NCBI GenBank assembly: GCA_001512485.1
Contig: LFRV01000033.1
Span: forward strand, 1-32,055
Direction of reading: 5' to 3'
From: Clostridiales bacterium DTU069
Lineage (GTDB): Bacteria; Bacillota; Clostridia; DSM-8532
DNA length: 32,055 nucleotides
Part shown: piece by piece, positions 1 to 8,596 of the stretch
Layout: every line of letters begins with the position of its first letter
Position numbering within the stretch: the first letter of the stretch is position 1
Notes under the pieces: generated by a model
The model's input: the letters and a program-made list of their open reading frames with translations, nothing else
Databases searched by the model: none
What the model was told of the DNA's origin: nothing
Program-made: the position numbers and the translations under genes

Positions 1-164
1 GAAGAGGGTTTCGACTTTCTTCCCTTATTTTTTTGTTTTGCCTACGAAAATTTTACTCTAAGCCGCTTTGTGGAGCCTGCTTCGGATATTTCGTTTTCTT
101 GCGACAAAACACATATCAACAACTAGCTCCGGATCCTGTAACTGTTTCCGCTCATCCTGTTTCG

Positions 165-224
165 CGGGTCGAGGCATTGCTGCCGCATTCCAGCGGGTAC
201 GCGGCTTTAATTCGGGTGTTTCGA
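165..224. repeat. Decayed copy of the mosaic repeat (Z module plus X arm)
   Basis: This stretch aligns with 16048-16107 over about 59 bp, with roughly nine mismatches and one indel. It carries the Z module and the core of the X right arm (TTCGGGTGTTTCG at 211-223). Z contains a short inverted repeat, 182-188 against 199-205; its one mismatch becomes a G-U pair in minus-strand RNA. The repeat ends one base before the glycosyltransferase stop codon at 225-227. The sequence to its left (1-164) may hold more degraded repeat, but I cannot align it with confidence. The T-rich run at 24-37 could be the tail of a terminator cut by the window edge. Confidence 0.6.
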
Positions 225-1391
225 TTAATCATTTCTGGCCAGTTCATATATCGCATATGTTTTTTCGACGATAGCACTCCATTTGTATTTTTCATATATC
301 GTGTTCCAGGCATTTTTTGTTATGTCCGCAGCCAATTCCGGGGTGGTAAGCAGTTCAATAATGCAATCGGCAAGAAGGTCGGAGTGTCCTGTTCGGAATT
401 TCATTCCGTTATAGCGGTTCGTAACGATTTCATTAAAGCCTCCCGCTTCCGAAACTACAACAGGCAGATTCGCTACCATTGCCTCAAGCGCGACTATGCC
501 AAAAGGTTCATAAAGGCTTGGGAAAACCGCAATATCCACGCTTTTATACATCTTATGCAGTTCTTCGTCGTTTATATACCCGGTAAAATGGACCCTTTCG
601 GCCACACCGTTCTCAAAGGCTTTTTTCTCGAGCGTATCGCGTTCCGGCCCGCTTCCCGCGATAACAAACCTTACATCCCTGTATTCTGATAAAATTATCG
701 GAACAGCATCCATTAAAACATGTACCCCTTTTTCATTTACAAGTCTACCAATAAAAAAAACTATTTTCTCGTTATCCGACGCGTATTTTCTGCGAAAATC
801 CATATCTTTCGGAATAAGGTTTAATTTGCCGGGCTCAATGCCGTTCGGTATGACATGAATATTGTCCGGGGATCTTTCAAAAAGAGTCTCTACTTCGTTT
901 TTCATATACATACTGTTCACAATTACATGTTTAACCGCGTGCACCATTTTCTTTTCGACATTATTAATAAACAATTGTATTTCATTATGAATACCCGCAT
1001 TCCTGCCATATTCCGTAGAATGGATAGTGCATACCTGTTTTATCGGATATATCCTTGACATACATTTTCCGACAAAAGCAACAAGCCAGTCATGCAAATG
1101 GATTATATCGAACATTTCGCCGTTTTTTATGATTTCAACGGCTTTTTCAAGCATTGACAGGTTCATTTGCAGCACCCCATTTATGAAATTTATCGGCTTC
1201 ACATAATAACTGCTTACGCAATATATCTTTTTGTTGCCAGATGAATGAAATTCCTCTTCTCCGTCAATACTTGTTATAACCGTTACGTTATGCCCCTGTT
1301 CCGATAATTCCCGGGAAAGATGATAAACAACCCTCGATATCCCCCCAATTATTCTTGGAGGGTATTCCCATGAGAACATGAGGATGTTCAT
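225..1391 (-). CDS. Glycosyltransferase family 4 (glycogen-synthase-like)
   Basis: A 388-aa GT-B fold glycosyltransferase. The N-terminus has the MFSWEYPPRIIGGI signature shared by GT4 and glycogen-synthase-like enzymes (sugar-nucleotide transferases with a glycine-rich acceptor-side loop). The C-terminal half has the donor-site region FIGRLVNEKGV and the E-x7-E motif in EPFGIVALE. No signal peptide or membrane segment is visible, so it is probably cytoplasmic and acts at polysaccharide or glycolipid synthesis. The ATG at 1389-1391 follows GGAGGTGA at 7 nt; an in-frame start 33 bp further upstream lacks such a site. It is divergent from cca. The stop codon sits against a degraded mosaic repeat. 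The donor and product cannot be told from sequence; glycogen or sucrose-type synthesis is only a family-level guess. Confidence 0.88.
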   Translation of the reverse strand: MNILMFSWEYPPRIIGGISRVVYHLSRELSEQGHNVTVITSIDGEEEFHSSGNKKIYCVSSYYVKPINFINGVLQMNLSMLEKAVEIIKNGEMFDIIHLHDWLVAFVGKCMSRIYPIKQVCTIHSTEYGRNAGIHNEIQLFINNVEKKMVHAVKHVIVNSMYMKNEVETLFERSPDNIHVIPNGIEPGKLNLIPKDMDFRRKYASDNEKIVFFIGRLVNEKGVHVLMDAVPIILSEYRDVRFVIAGSGPERDTLEKKAFENGVAERVHFTGYINDEELHKMYKSVDIAVFPSLYEPFGIVALEAMVANLPVVVSEAGGFNEIVTNRYNGMKFRTGHSDLLADCIIELLTTPELAADITKNAWNTIYEKYKWSAIVEKTYAIYELARND

Positions 1392-1553
1392 ATTGTTCAC
1401 CTCCGGTATATACTTAAAGCGCAAAAAACTGTATAATCTATATTATGGTTATTTTTATACAAATTGTGAATTGGAATAACAGGTATTAATTGCCATGAAG
1501 TATTTTTAAGGTACTATTCACCGCATAAATTACACCCTGTTGGAGGAATAATT

Positions 1554-2765
1554 TTGCTAACTATACCAAAAGAAGCGAAAGAAATTATAACGCGATTGGA
1601 AAGCCGCGGCTTTGAAGCATACCTTGTCGGAGGCTGCGTAAGAGATTTATTAATGGGGCTTAAGGCAAAAGATTTCGATATCTGCACATCCGCGCTTCCG
1701 GAAGATGTCTGCGGGCTTTTTGCAAAAACTTTGGAAACCGGTATTAAGCATGGAACCGTTACGGTTATAGAAAACGGCATTCCGTTTGAAGTGAGCACAT
1801 TCCGTATTGATGTGAATTATACCGACCACAGGCATCCGGATAAAGTGCTTTTTTCCCGCTCGCTTGCCGAAGATTTAAAACGCCGTGATTTCACAATCAA
1901 CGCTATTTGTTACCATCCTGAAAAAGGGATTATTGATCCTTTTAACGGGATGAAGGATATAGCCGCTAAACTGATACGTACAGTAGGAAACCCGGAAGAA
2001 AGGTTCAATGAAGACGCGCTGCGTATGCTTCGTGCTGTACGTTTTAAGGCTTCTTTGGGCTTTGAGCTTGAACCCGCGACAAAAAGCGCAATTACCAGGA
2101 TGTCAAGCACCATATGTCATATAAGCCGCGAACGTATTTTGCATGAACTTAACGGAATTCTGTCGGGTTCTTCGCCCGAAGCCTTTGAAATTCTGTTTGA
2201 CACAGGGCTTATCGGTTACATTTTTCCGGTACCGGTTCCTGTAAAAAATACATTAAAGCCGCTTAAAAAGCTTCCGCACAAATTGCCGCTTCGCTGGGCG
2301 GCTGCTCTTCGGCTTATGGGTTTTACAGACCCAGCTGACGTGGAAGAAATCTGCGGTTATCTTAAAATGAGCAAAAAACTTAAGAATTACATTCTTAATG
2401 CCACGAAAATATTGAACGAGCCTTTGCCCGAAAATAAATACCTGCTGAAAAAAACATTATCGGACGCAGGAATCGCTTTATTTTCGGACAGTCTTAAAAT
2501 ACTTAACGGGACAGGTTACGATATTGACAAAATTAAGGCATTGAAGCTGATGCTTAATGATATTCGTTCTAAGAATGAATATATAGACCGTTCAGATCTC
2601 GCAGTAAAAGGCGGGGACTTAATAGGCAAAGGTTTTATCCCGGGAAAACGGCTTGGTGAAATTATTGAGTTGCTTTTCCTATGTGTTTTGCAAATACCCG
2701 GGCTTAATCGTAAAGACATATTGATTGAGATTGCCAAAAGCGTTCAGAAAGCCTTTCCCGAATAG
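1554..2765 (+). CDS. cca: CCA tRNA nucleotidyltransferase
   Basis: A 403-aa class II nucleotidyltransferase that adds or repairs the 3' CCA end of tRNAs using CTP and ATP. Visible motifs in order are LVGGCVRDLLMG (24-35), the metal-binding pair D40 and D42 in KDFDI, RRDFTINA (110-117), and the nucleotide-selecting EDALRMLRAVRF (153-164), followed by the helical neck and body. The C-terminal part after about 230 is less conserved and I see no HD motif. The start is a TTG behind GGAGGAATAATT. The gene stands alone on the plus strand, divergent from the glycosyltransferase and convergent with fba. Poly(A) polymerases share the head domain, but the neck motif and Gram-positive context favour a CCA-adding enzyme. 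Confidence 0.93.
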   Translation: MLTIPKEAKEIITRLESRGFEAYLVGGCVRDLLMGLKAKDFDICTSALPEDVCGLFAKTLETGIKHGTVTVIENGIPFEVSTFRIDVNYTDHRHPDKVLFSRSLAEDLKRRDFTINAICYHPEKGIIDPFNGMKDIAAKLIRTVGNPEERFNEDALRMLRAVRFKASLGFELEPATKSAITRMSSTICHISRERILHELNGILSGSSPEAFEILFDTGLIGYIFPVPVPVKNTLKPLKKLPHKLPLRWAAALRLMGFTDPADVEEICGYLKMSKKLKNYILNATKILNEPLPENKYLLKKTLSDAGIALFSDSLKILNGTGYDIDKIKALKLMLNDIRSKNEYIDRSDLAVKGGDLIGKGFIPGKRLGEIIELLFLCVLQIPGLNRKDILIEIAKSVQKAFPE

Positions 2766-2895
2766 TATATTTGCATTGTTTTATCATCATAATTGTTGAC
2801 TTCTATTACTTTCTTCTTACTTCCATTGCAATGGATAAAATTCTTAAAACACAACGGACAGTAAAGCCGCAAGATTAACATGGCGTTATTTTAAT

Positions 2896-2935
2896 AAAGC
2901 AGGCAGTACGGCAAAAAAGCCGCTTCGCCTGCTTT
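2896..2935. terminator. Bidirectional terminator between cca and fba
   Basis: Perfect 9-bp arms AAAGCAGGC (2896-2904) and GCCTGCTTT (2927-2935) enclose a smaller CGGC/GCCG stem (2909-2912, 2919-2922). The stem carries A and T runs at its flanks and lies between two convergent stop codons, so it can serve both strands. Confidence 0.75.
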
Positions 2936-2969
2936 AAGTATTACTATTCCAAACCGGTTCGATATAAGG

Positions 2970-3899
2970 CTACGCTTTTCCTGCACAGCCCAGAACATTA
3001 TTAAGCTTATGCAGAACAATCTTCTTTATTTCGCTTCTTGCCGGGCCGAGATATTTTCTCGGATCAAATTCTCCCGGGATTTCCGCAAGAATTTTACGTA
3101 TTGTAGCTGTCATCGCAAGCCTGAGGTCGGAATCGATATTTATCTTGCATACAGCCATTGAAGCGGCTTTACGGAGCATATCTTCCGGAACGCCTTTGGC
3201 TCCGGGCATTTGGCCTCCGTATTTGTTGATTGTTTCAACATATTCCGGTATTACCGATGAAGCGCCATGCAGAACGATAGGGAAGCCGGGCAATCTCCTT
3301 TGAATTTCCTCAAGGATATCAAAACGAAGCTTCGCTTCGCCTTTAAACTTATATGCGCCGTGACTGGTTCCAATCGCTATCGCGAGTGAATCAACCCCCG
3401 TACGTTCAACAAATTCTTCAACTTCATCAGGATCAGTAAACGCGGCGTCTTCATCCGAAACATTGACCGCGTCCTCTATACCGGCAAGACGCCCAAGTTC
3501 TCCTTCTACGACAACTCCGCGGGAGTGCGCATAATCAACGACCTGTTTCGTTAATTTAATATTCTCTTCAAACGGAAGATGGGAACCATCTATCATTACG
3601 GAAGTAAAACCGCCGTCTATACAGGATTTACATAGTTCAAACGAATCGCCGTGATCAAGATGCACCGCAATAGGAAGACCTGTTTCTATAATAGCAGCTT
3701 CAATGAGCTTTACAAGATACGTATGGTTCGCATACTTTCGCGCACCTGCAGATACCTGAAGTATCAACGGCGCATTTGCCTCTTTTGCTGCTTCGGTAAT
3801 TCCCTGCACGATTTCCATGTTATTAACATTAAATGCTCCAATCGCATAACCACCCTCATAAGCCTTTTTAAACATTTCTTTTGTTGTAACTAACGGCAT
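2970..3899 (-). CDS. fba: Fructose-bisphosphate aldolase, class II
   Basis: A 309-aa zinc-dependent aldolase cleaving fructose 1,6-bisphosphate to glyceraldehyde 3-phosphate and dihydroxyacetone phosphate in cytosolic glycolysis. Numbering from the ATG, HLDHGDS gives the catalytic D82 and zinc ligand H83. E134 lies in VEGELG, H180 in GTSHGAYKF and H211 in LHGASS, completing the metal and phosphate sites. Length matches the Gram-positive class IIA/B group. The ATG at 3897-3899 follows AGGAG at 8 nt; a GTG three codons upstream overlaps that site and is less likely. It is transcribed alone, with its own candidate promoter and a shared terminator. Tagatose-bisphosphate aldolases are close relatives, but a single monocistronic copy with this pattern is best read as the glycolytic enzyme. 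Confidence 0.95.
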   Translation of the reverse strand: MPLVTTKEMFKKAYEGGYAIGAFNVNNMEIVQGITEAAKEANAPLILQVSAGARKYANHTYLVKLIEAAIIETGLPIAVHLDHGDSFELCKSCIDGGFTSVMIDGSHLPFEENIKLTKQVVDYAHSRGVVVEGELGRLAGIEDAVNVSDEDAAFTDPDEVEEFVERTGVDSLAIAIGTSHGAYKFKGEAKLRFDILEEIQRRLPGFPIVLHGASSVIPEYVETINKYGGQMPGAKGVPEDMLRKAASMAVCKINIDSDLRLAMTATIRKILAEIPGEFDPRKYLGPARSEIKKIVLHKLNNVLGCAGKA

Positions 3900-3941
3900 T
3901 AAATCCACTCCTATCCACTTTGTTAATATTTTATCATGTTT

Positions 3942-3969
3942 ATTTTATCAAAACCGTTAATAAATTCAA
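3942..3969 (-). promoter_or_regulatory. Candidate sigma-A promoter for fba
   Basis: On the minus strand TTGAAT (3964-3969) and TAAAAT (3942-3947) are separated by 16 nt, about 45 bp upstream of the fba start. The region is AT-rich, so chance matches are possible. Confidence 0.4.
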
Positions 3970-4079
3970 GATTAAAATTCCCTATATTCTTTAATAAATA
4001 AACAGAAATATATATTTACTTTGCATACAAAGCTGCAAAACAATCGTTTTTATCCTTTAAGCCTGCCTGATAAAAAGTT

Positions 4080-4397
4080 CTATATAAAATTTTCGCATTT
4101 TTCGGTAACCTGTTTTCCATCTTCGTAAATGAGTTTTACATATTCATTTTCGTTAACCTTGAAAAAGAAAATTCCCTGATCCTTAATATTAATCCGGATT
4201 CTATTAAATATATCAACCTGGATTATATCTATTAGTATATTAATATATTCCAGAGGGTTATGACTCGTTTTGGGTATAATCAATATTGGAAGTTTTCCGA
4301 GAACATCAGGATTCAGCACCGCGACACGAACGCTTCCGGGCTCAAGCAAACTATCCGTAGGATACAGCAAGTCACGTTCAAACATAGGTTTATGCAT
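4080..4397 (-). CDS. Hypothetical protein, 105 aa
   Basis: I do not recognise this protein. The ATG at 4395-4397 lies 7 nt after GGAGG, which is strong support that the frame is translated; starts further upstream lack a site. It is a soluble-looking, mixed-charge polypeptide with no signal peptide, membrane helix or cysteine pair. The N-terminus is MHKPMFERDLLYPTDSLL and the middle has a hydrophobic-alternating segment around YINILIDIIQVDIFNRI, consistent with a small alpha/beta fold. It is the last gene in the minus-strand run after the lytic transglycosylase (96-bp gap) and could be cotranscribed with it. No function is proposed. Confidence 0.7.
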   Translation of the reverse strand: MHKPMFERDLLYPTDSLLEPGSVRVAVLNPDVLGKLPILIIPKTSHNPLEYINILIDIIQVDIFNRIRINIKDQGIFFFKVNENEYVKLIYEDGKQVTEKCENFI

Positions 4398-4493
4398 AAA
4401 AAAACCTCCGTAAATTAATTTTATAACTATAATTTTACTTTCCGGATATGGGAAAAAGGAACCATTAATTAACACCGGCAGTACACAACAAGT

Positions 4494-5075
4494 TTACCAT
4501 GAATCCATTTCAGGGTAAAGAGTTTTATAAACAAAATAGATTCTGTTAACCCTCACAAGGTATTTTTCGGTTTCAGTATATGGAACGGATTTAATTTCAA
4601 AACCACGCCATTCAATGGCGTTATCGGCAACCCACCTCCTGACGGTGCCTTCTCCGGCATTGTACGCCGCCAAAGCCAATTCGTTGTTCCCTTCAAACCT
4701 TTCCAGCAAATAAGACAAATACCAGCAGCCATATTTTATATTTACTTCCGGCTTTTTTAAATCATCACAATCATAATCCTCATCACCCAGACTGTCTGCA
4801 ATCCATCGGCCTGTTTTTTCCGTTATTTGCATCAGGCCGACTGCTCCTTTTGGGGATACCACTTCCGTTCTGAATCCGCTTTCTGTCTTCATCACCGAGT
4901 ATACCAAAGTTATTTTTAACTGATTATCCGCCGCGTATTTTTTAACAATTTCGAGGTACGGCATAGGAAACAGTTTTTTTAACAGGATAGGAGCGAATAA
5001 GGCCGCAATGACAAAAAGCAGAAGTATGCCGCCTATACATGACAATCTAAATCTATTGCGATTCTTTTTTCTCAT
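4494..5075 (-). CDS. Membrane-anchored lytic transglycosylase (SLT domain)
   Basis: A 193-aa protein with a basic N-terminus, one transmembrane helix at about 12-32, and an external lysozyme-like SLT domain that cleaves peptidoglycan with 1,6-anhydro product formation. The catalytic glutamate is E65 in MKTESGFR; the other family motifs are PKGAVGLMQIT, ALAAYNAGEG and VPYTETEKYL near the C-terminus. Its start overlaps the 3' end of coaE by 23 bp, a common arrangement in clostridia and a sign of translational coupling; the Shine-Dalgarno itself is weak. The short linker places the domain close to the outer face of the membrane. It may work in wall turnover, or it could be a spore or septum-specific enzyme; the sequence does not decide. 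Confidence 0.9.
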   Translation of the reverse strand: MRKKNRNRFRLSCIGGILLLFVIAALFAPILLKKLFPMPYLEIVKKYAADNQLKITLVYSVMKTESGFRTEVVSPKGAVGLMQITEKTGRWIADSLGDEDYDCDDLKKPEVNIKYGCWYLSYLLERFEGNNELALAAYNAGEGTVRRWVADNAIEWRGFEIKSVPYTETEKYLVRVNRIYFVYKTLYPEMDSW

Positions 5076-5652
5076 TTTTCAGTACTTCCCAAACCAATGT
5101 CCTTAATTCTTCTATCGTTCCATTGTTATATATTATTTTGTCGGCAAGCGAGATATACATTTGGTCGGACATTTGTGCTTTAATGCGCTGCATTGCCTCC
5201 TGTTCAGTATATTTGTTCCTTGCCATAATCCGCATTTTGCGTATTTGTTCATCTGCAATAACCGCCCAAACCGTATCTACAAGATCGAGAAATCCGTGCT
5301 GTATCGGAACAACCGCCTCAATAGCGATAAAATCTATGCCTTTGCTTCGTAAAATGTCCAGTTCCCGGCCTATCCTTTCGGCTACAGCCCCATGTGTAAA
5401 CTCATTTAATTTTTTTAAAAGATCAGTATCGGAAAAGACAATATCCCCAAGCTTTTTTCTGTTTATGTTTCCGTCTTCATCGAGAATACCTTCTCCAAAC
5501 GTCCGGACAATCTGGTTATACGCTTCCATTCCCGGCATAACGACTTCTCTCGCTATTTTATCCGCCGATATAACCTTTGCTCCATACTCGGATAGTATCT
5601 GCGTAACGGTACTTTTTCCGGAACCAATGCCACCTGTGATTCCTATTATCAT
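5053..5652 (-). CDS. coaE: Dephospho-CoA kinase
   Basis: A 199-aa P-loop kinase catalysing the last step of coenzyme A synthesis, ATP-dependent phosphorylation of the 3'-hydroxyl of dephospho-CoA in the cytosol. The Walker A motif GGIGSGKS is at 7-14, followed by the SADKIAREV segment (aspartate acting as base) and the LID-type region rich in arginine (RKMRIMARNK). Length matches the family. It lies 94 bp downstream of polA and overlaps the transglycosylase start, giving the polA-coaE-SLT order seen in several Firmicutes. Translation starts at the ATG at 5650-5652 behind an AGAGGT site. Confidence 0.95.
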   Translation of the reverse strand: MIIGITGGIGSGKSTVTQILSEYGAKVISADKIAREVVMPGMEAYNQIVRTFGEGILDEDGNINRKKLGDIVFSDTDLLKKLNEFTHGAVAERIGRELDILRSKGIDFIAIEAVVPIQHGFLDLVDTVWAVIADEQIRKMRIMARNKYTEQEAMQRIKAQMSDQMYISLADKIIYNNGTIEELRTLVWEVLKNEKKESQ

Positions 5653-5746
5653 ATGTGGATATACCTCTGTTATTTGTAATTTTAATATTAAACATGTAAA
5701 AAAATATATGCCGATTGCAATTCAGAACTGTCAGAAGCCACGTATA

Positions 5747-8440
5747 TTATTTAGCTTCGTACCAGTTATATCCGGTAGAAACGTCAACAACGAGCGGAAC
5801 TTTCAGCAACGCTGCCTCTTCCATACATTTTTTCACAAGCTCTTTAACCTTGTCAAGCTCATCGACGAAAGTTTCAACCAAAAGCTCATCATGTACCTGC
5901 AGTATGAGCCTGGACTTAAGTCCCGATTCTTTAAGCGCTGAATATACCTTAACCATCGCGATTTTAATTATGTCGGCTGCCGTTCCCTGAATAGGCGTAT
6001 TCAAAGCAATCCTCTTACCGAAAGATCTCTGGTTAAAATTTTTGGAACGCAGTTCAGGAAGCTGCCTCCGCCTGTGAAACAATGTTTCAACATATCCCTG
6101 TTCACGTCCTGTTTTAACAATTTGCTCCATATACTTTTTAACGCCGGCGTATTTCTCAAGGTAACCGTCTATATACTTTTTTGCCTCTTTGCGTGGAATC
6201 CCCAGATCTCTTGACAAACCGAAATCGCTGATTCCATAAACTATTCCGAAATTTACGGCCTTTGCCCTCCTGCGAAGCTCGGGCGTCACATTTTCAGGCG
6301 CCGTCTCAAAAACCAATGAAGCCGTTGCGGTATGGATATCCTCACCATTGACAAACGCTTTTATCAGTTCTTTATCTCCGGTGATATGGGCCAATACACG
6401 GAGTTCAATCTGCGAATAGTCCGCGTCAACAAACAACGCGTCTTCGGATGAAGGGATAAAAGCCTTTCGTATCTCCCTTCCCATTTCCAAACGAATCGGG
6501 ATATTTTGAAGATTAGGTTCGGTGCTGCTTATACGTCCCGTAGCGGTAACGGTCTGGTTGAAACTGGAGTGTATCTTCCCGGTAACAGGGTTAATTACCT
6601 TTTTCAAGCCTTCAGCATAAGTACTCTTCAGCTTTACAAGGTGACGGTACTCGATAATGCAAGGTATTATTTCGTTAAAGGGCGATAATTCCGCCAGGAC
6701 TTCAGCATCTGTCGAATAACCGCTCTTAGTCTTTTTCACTACGGGCAGTTTGAGCTTTTCAAACAATATAACTCCAAGCTGTTTTGGTGAATTTATATTA
6801 AACTCTTCTCCCGCGATCATGTAAATAGTTTTTTCAAGCGCGGTAATGCGCTTGCTAAGGGTTTCACCGTATTCATTTAATTTCTCCGCATCTACCTTGA
6901 AACCGTGGAATTCCATATCGGCAAGCACATGAACCAGGGGAAGCTCAATATCGCGGAAAAGTTCAAGCTGATTGTTTTCGGACAAAACTTTTTCCTGCAT
7001 ACTCCACAAATCACTGATCGCCTTCGCATTATGCGCGGCACAAAACGCGAGCTGATCACCCTTAAGTTCCGCAAAGCTTTTGTACCCTTTGCCTTTGCCT
7101 TGCAGTTCCTCGAGCGACTGAATCGTCCGGTTCAGGTACTTCTGCGCCAGATTTGCAATCGGATAAGCATTTCTAAGGGGATCAATAAGGTATTCGGATA
7201 TCATAGTGTCAAATACAAGGCCATTCAATTTGACACCATATTTGTGCAGCCAGGTAATAAATTCTTTTATATTATGGCCTATCTTTTGAACTTCAGAATT
7301 CTGCCATATATCCTTTAATTCAATTGCAACCGCTTCTTCGTCAAGGCCGTCTCCCGTTTCAATATAATACACGGTATTTTCGTCACAAATGGCAAGGCTT
7401 TCCAGATGCGAACTATATGAATCTTCTTTATCAATAAGTTGCAGTACGGCAATTGTTTTAAACTTAACCGGAGACGGAATATATTTTTTTAAGTCTGCGA
7501 GAGTTTTAATATATATTATTTTTAAATCAACCGCCTGTTCTTCAGGCGCCTCTTCCTCATCCAAAAGATTCATTCTGGAAATCAGGCTGCCAAATTCGAG
7601 TTTACGGAACACCGAGAGAAGCTCTTTTTTATTTAGCTCTTTTCGCTTCAAATCGTTGAGTTCTCCGCAGCATTCCAGATTTCTTATTATCGTGCCGAGT
7701 TCCCTGCTTAAAAGAGCCTGCTGCCTGTATTCCAGAAGCGCCGCTTTCAGTTTCGGTTTCTTTATTTCTTCGATGTGTTCATACACACTTTCAAGGGTTT
7801 TATACTGTTTTATCAGTTCCAGCGCCGTCTTCTCGCCTACGCTGGGAACTCCGGGAATATCATCGGAAGAGTCTCCCATAAGCCCCTTAACATCAATAAG
7901 CTGTTCCGGGAAAATCCCGTACTGTTCAATTATTGCCTGTTTATCATATATTCTCGTTTCGGTTTTCCCTGCGCGCGTTGAAGGAAGCACTACTATCGTT
8001 TTATCGCTTATTAACTGGAAAGAATCCCTGTCGCCGGTTAAAACAATAACTTCGCAGCCCTCTTTTTCCCCTTTTAGAGCCAAACTCCCAATTATGTCAT
8101 CGGCCTCGTATCCTTCGCGTTCAATTGCCGGTATATTCATTGCCGCAAGAACTTCCCTGACAAGCGGAAGCTGAACGGCCAGCTCGTCAGGCATTCCTTT
8201 TCTGCGGGCTTTGTATCCTTCGTACATATCATGCCGGATGGTTTTTGCCTTCATATCGAATGCTACCGCGATATAATCGGGCATAAACTCTTCTATATGT
8301 TTATTTAAAATGTTTACAAACGCAAAAACGGCATTTGTATACAAGCCTGTTGACGTCGTCAGCATTGAACCTTTCGAAAGAGCATAAAAACCGCGGTTCA
8401 ATATGCTGTTCCCGTCTATAAGCATCAGTTTCGAGCTCAT
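5747..8440 (-). CDS. polA: DNA polymerase I
   Basis: A full-length 897-aa family A polymerase for Okazaki fragment processing and repair. The N-terminal 5' nuclease is intact: MLIDGNSILNRG, YKARRKGMP, EGYEADDIIG, TGDRDSFQL and GDSSDDIPGVPSVGEKTA. The polymerase has motif A with D674 in DYSQIELR, the O helix with K727 and Y735, and motif C with D851 in VHDELLVE. The middle 3'-5' exonuclease domain is present in size but lacks the acidic residues: IAVLQLID replaces the DxE box, GHNIKEF replaces NxxxD, and the YxxxD box reads FCAAHNAKA. Proofreading is therefore probably absent, as known for Bacillus-type PolI. It heads a minus-strand run with coaE. Confidence 0.97.
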   Translation of the reverse strand: MSSKLMLIDGNSILNRGFYALSKGSMLTTSTGLYTNAVFAFVNILNKHIEEFMPDYIAVAFDMKAKTIRHDMYEGYKARRKGMPDELAVQLPLVREVLAAMNIPAIEREGYEADDIIGSLALKGEKEGCEVIVLTGDRDSFQLISDKTIVVLPSTRAGKTETRIYDKQAIIEQYGIFPEQLIDVKGLMGDSSDDIPGVPSVGEKTALELIKQYKTLESVYEHIEEIKKPKLKAALLEYRQQALLSRELGTIIRNLECCGELNDLKRKELNKKELLSVFRKLEFGSLISRMNLLDEEEAPEEQAVDLKIIYIKTLADLKKYIPSPVKFKTIAVLQLIDKEDSYSSHLESLAICDENTVYYIETGDGLDEEAVAIELKDIWQNSEVQKIGHNIKEFITWLHKYGVKLNGLVFDTMISEYLIDPLRNAYPIANLAQKYLNRTIQSLEELQGKGKGYKSFAELKGDQLAFCAAHNAKAISDLWSMQEKVLSENNQLELFRDIELPLVHVLADMEFHGFKVDAEKLNEYGETLSKRITALEKTIYMIAGEEFNINSPKQLGVILFEKLKLPVVKKTKSGYSTDAEVLAELSPFNEIIPCIIEYRHLVKLKSTYAEGLKKVINPVTGKIHSSFNQTVTATGRISSTEPNLQNIPIRLEMGREIRKAFIPSSEDALFVDADYSQIELRVLAHITGDKELIKAFVNGEDIHTATASLVFETAPENVTPELRRRAKAVNFGIVYGISDFGLSRDLGIPRKEAKKYIDGYLEKYAGVKKYMEQIVKTGREQGYVETLFHRRRQLPELRSKNFNQRSFGKRIALNTPIQGTAADIIKIAMVKVYSALKESGLKSRLILQVHDELLVETFVDELDKVKELVKKCMEEAALLKVPLVVDVSTGYNWYEAK

Positions 8441-8443
8441 ATT

Positions 8444-8481
8444 TCCTCCTTAAATTGAACTCCTCCTTAATAAAGGAGGAG
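8444..8481 (-). promoter_or_regulatory. polA leader hairpin competing with the Shine-Dalgarno
   Basis: The minus-strand leader has a perfect 9-bp hairpin, CTCCTCCTT (plus-strand 8473-8481) and AAGGAGGAG (8460-8468), with a 4-nt loop. Eight bases further on is the true polA Shine-Dalgarno AAGGAGGA (8444-8451), 3 nt before the ATG. The 5' arm is complementary to both purine tracts, so two exclusive pairings exist: one leaves the ribosome site open and one closes it. Regulation is inferred; a simple 5' stabilising hairpin is the alternative. Confidence 0.5.
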
Positions 8482-8489
8482 CTATACTT

Positions 8490-8518
8490 ATAATACACTA
8501 TTTTTTCCTTATAGTGAA
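8490..8518 (-). promoter_or_regulatory. Candidate promoter for polA
   Basis: TTCACT (8513-8518) and TATTAT (8490-8495) on the minus strand are 17 nt apart, about 50 bp upstream of the polA ATG. A 6-bp inverted repeat (CACTAT/ATAGTG) spans the spacer. The -35 match is poor. The promoter lies just beyond the edge of the repeat cluster. Confidence 0.4.
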
Positions 8519-8596
8519 GTGTTTTTTCAGGCATATACTCACTGCCGAAACACCCGAACCAGGACCCGCGAGAATAATATTCATACACAACTAATT

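Noticed and set aside
1-164. Further copies of X or Y left of the Z module
   Set aside because: Short similarities exist (for example around CTCCGGATCCTG), but they are too few to align with the consensus.
5123-5941. Plus-strand frame of 272 codons opposite coaE and polA
   Set aside because: It is antisense to two clearly conserved genes, is Ser/Ile/Cys-rich without domain motifs, and has no ribosome site.
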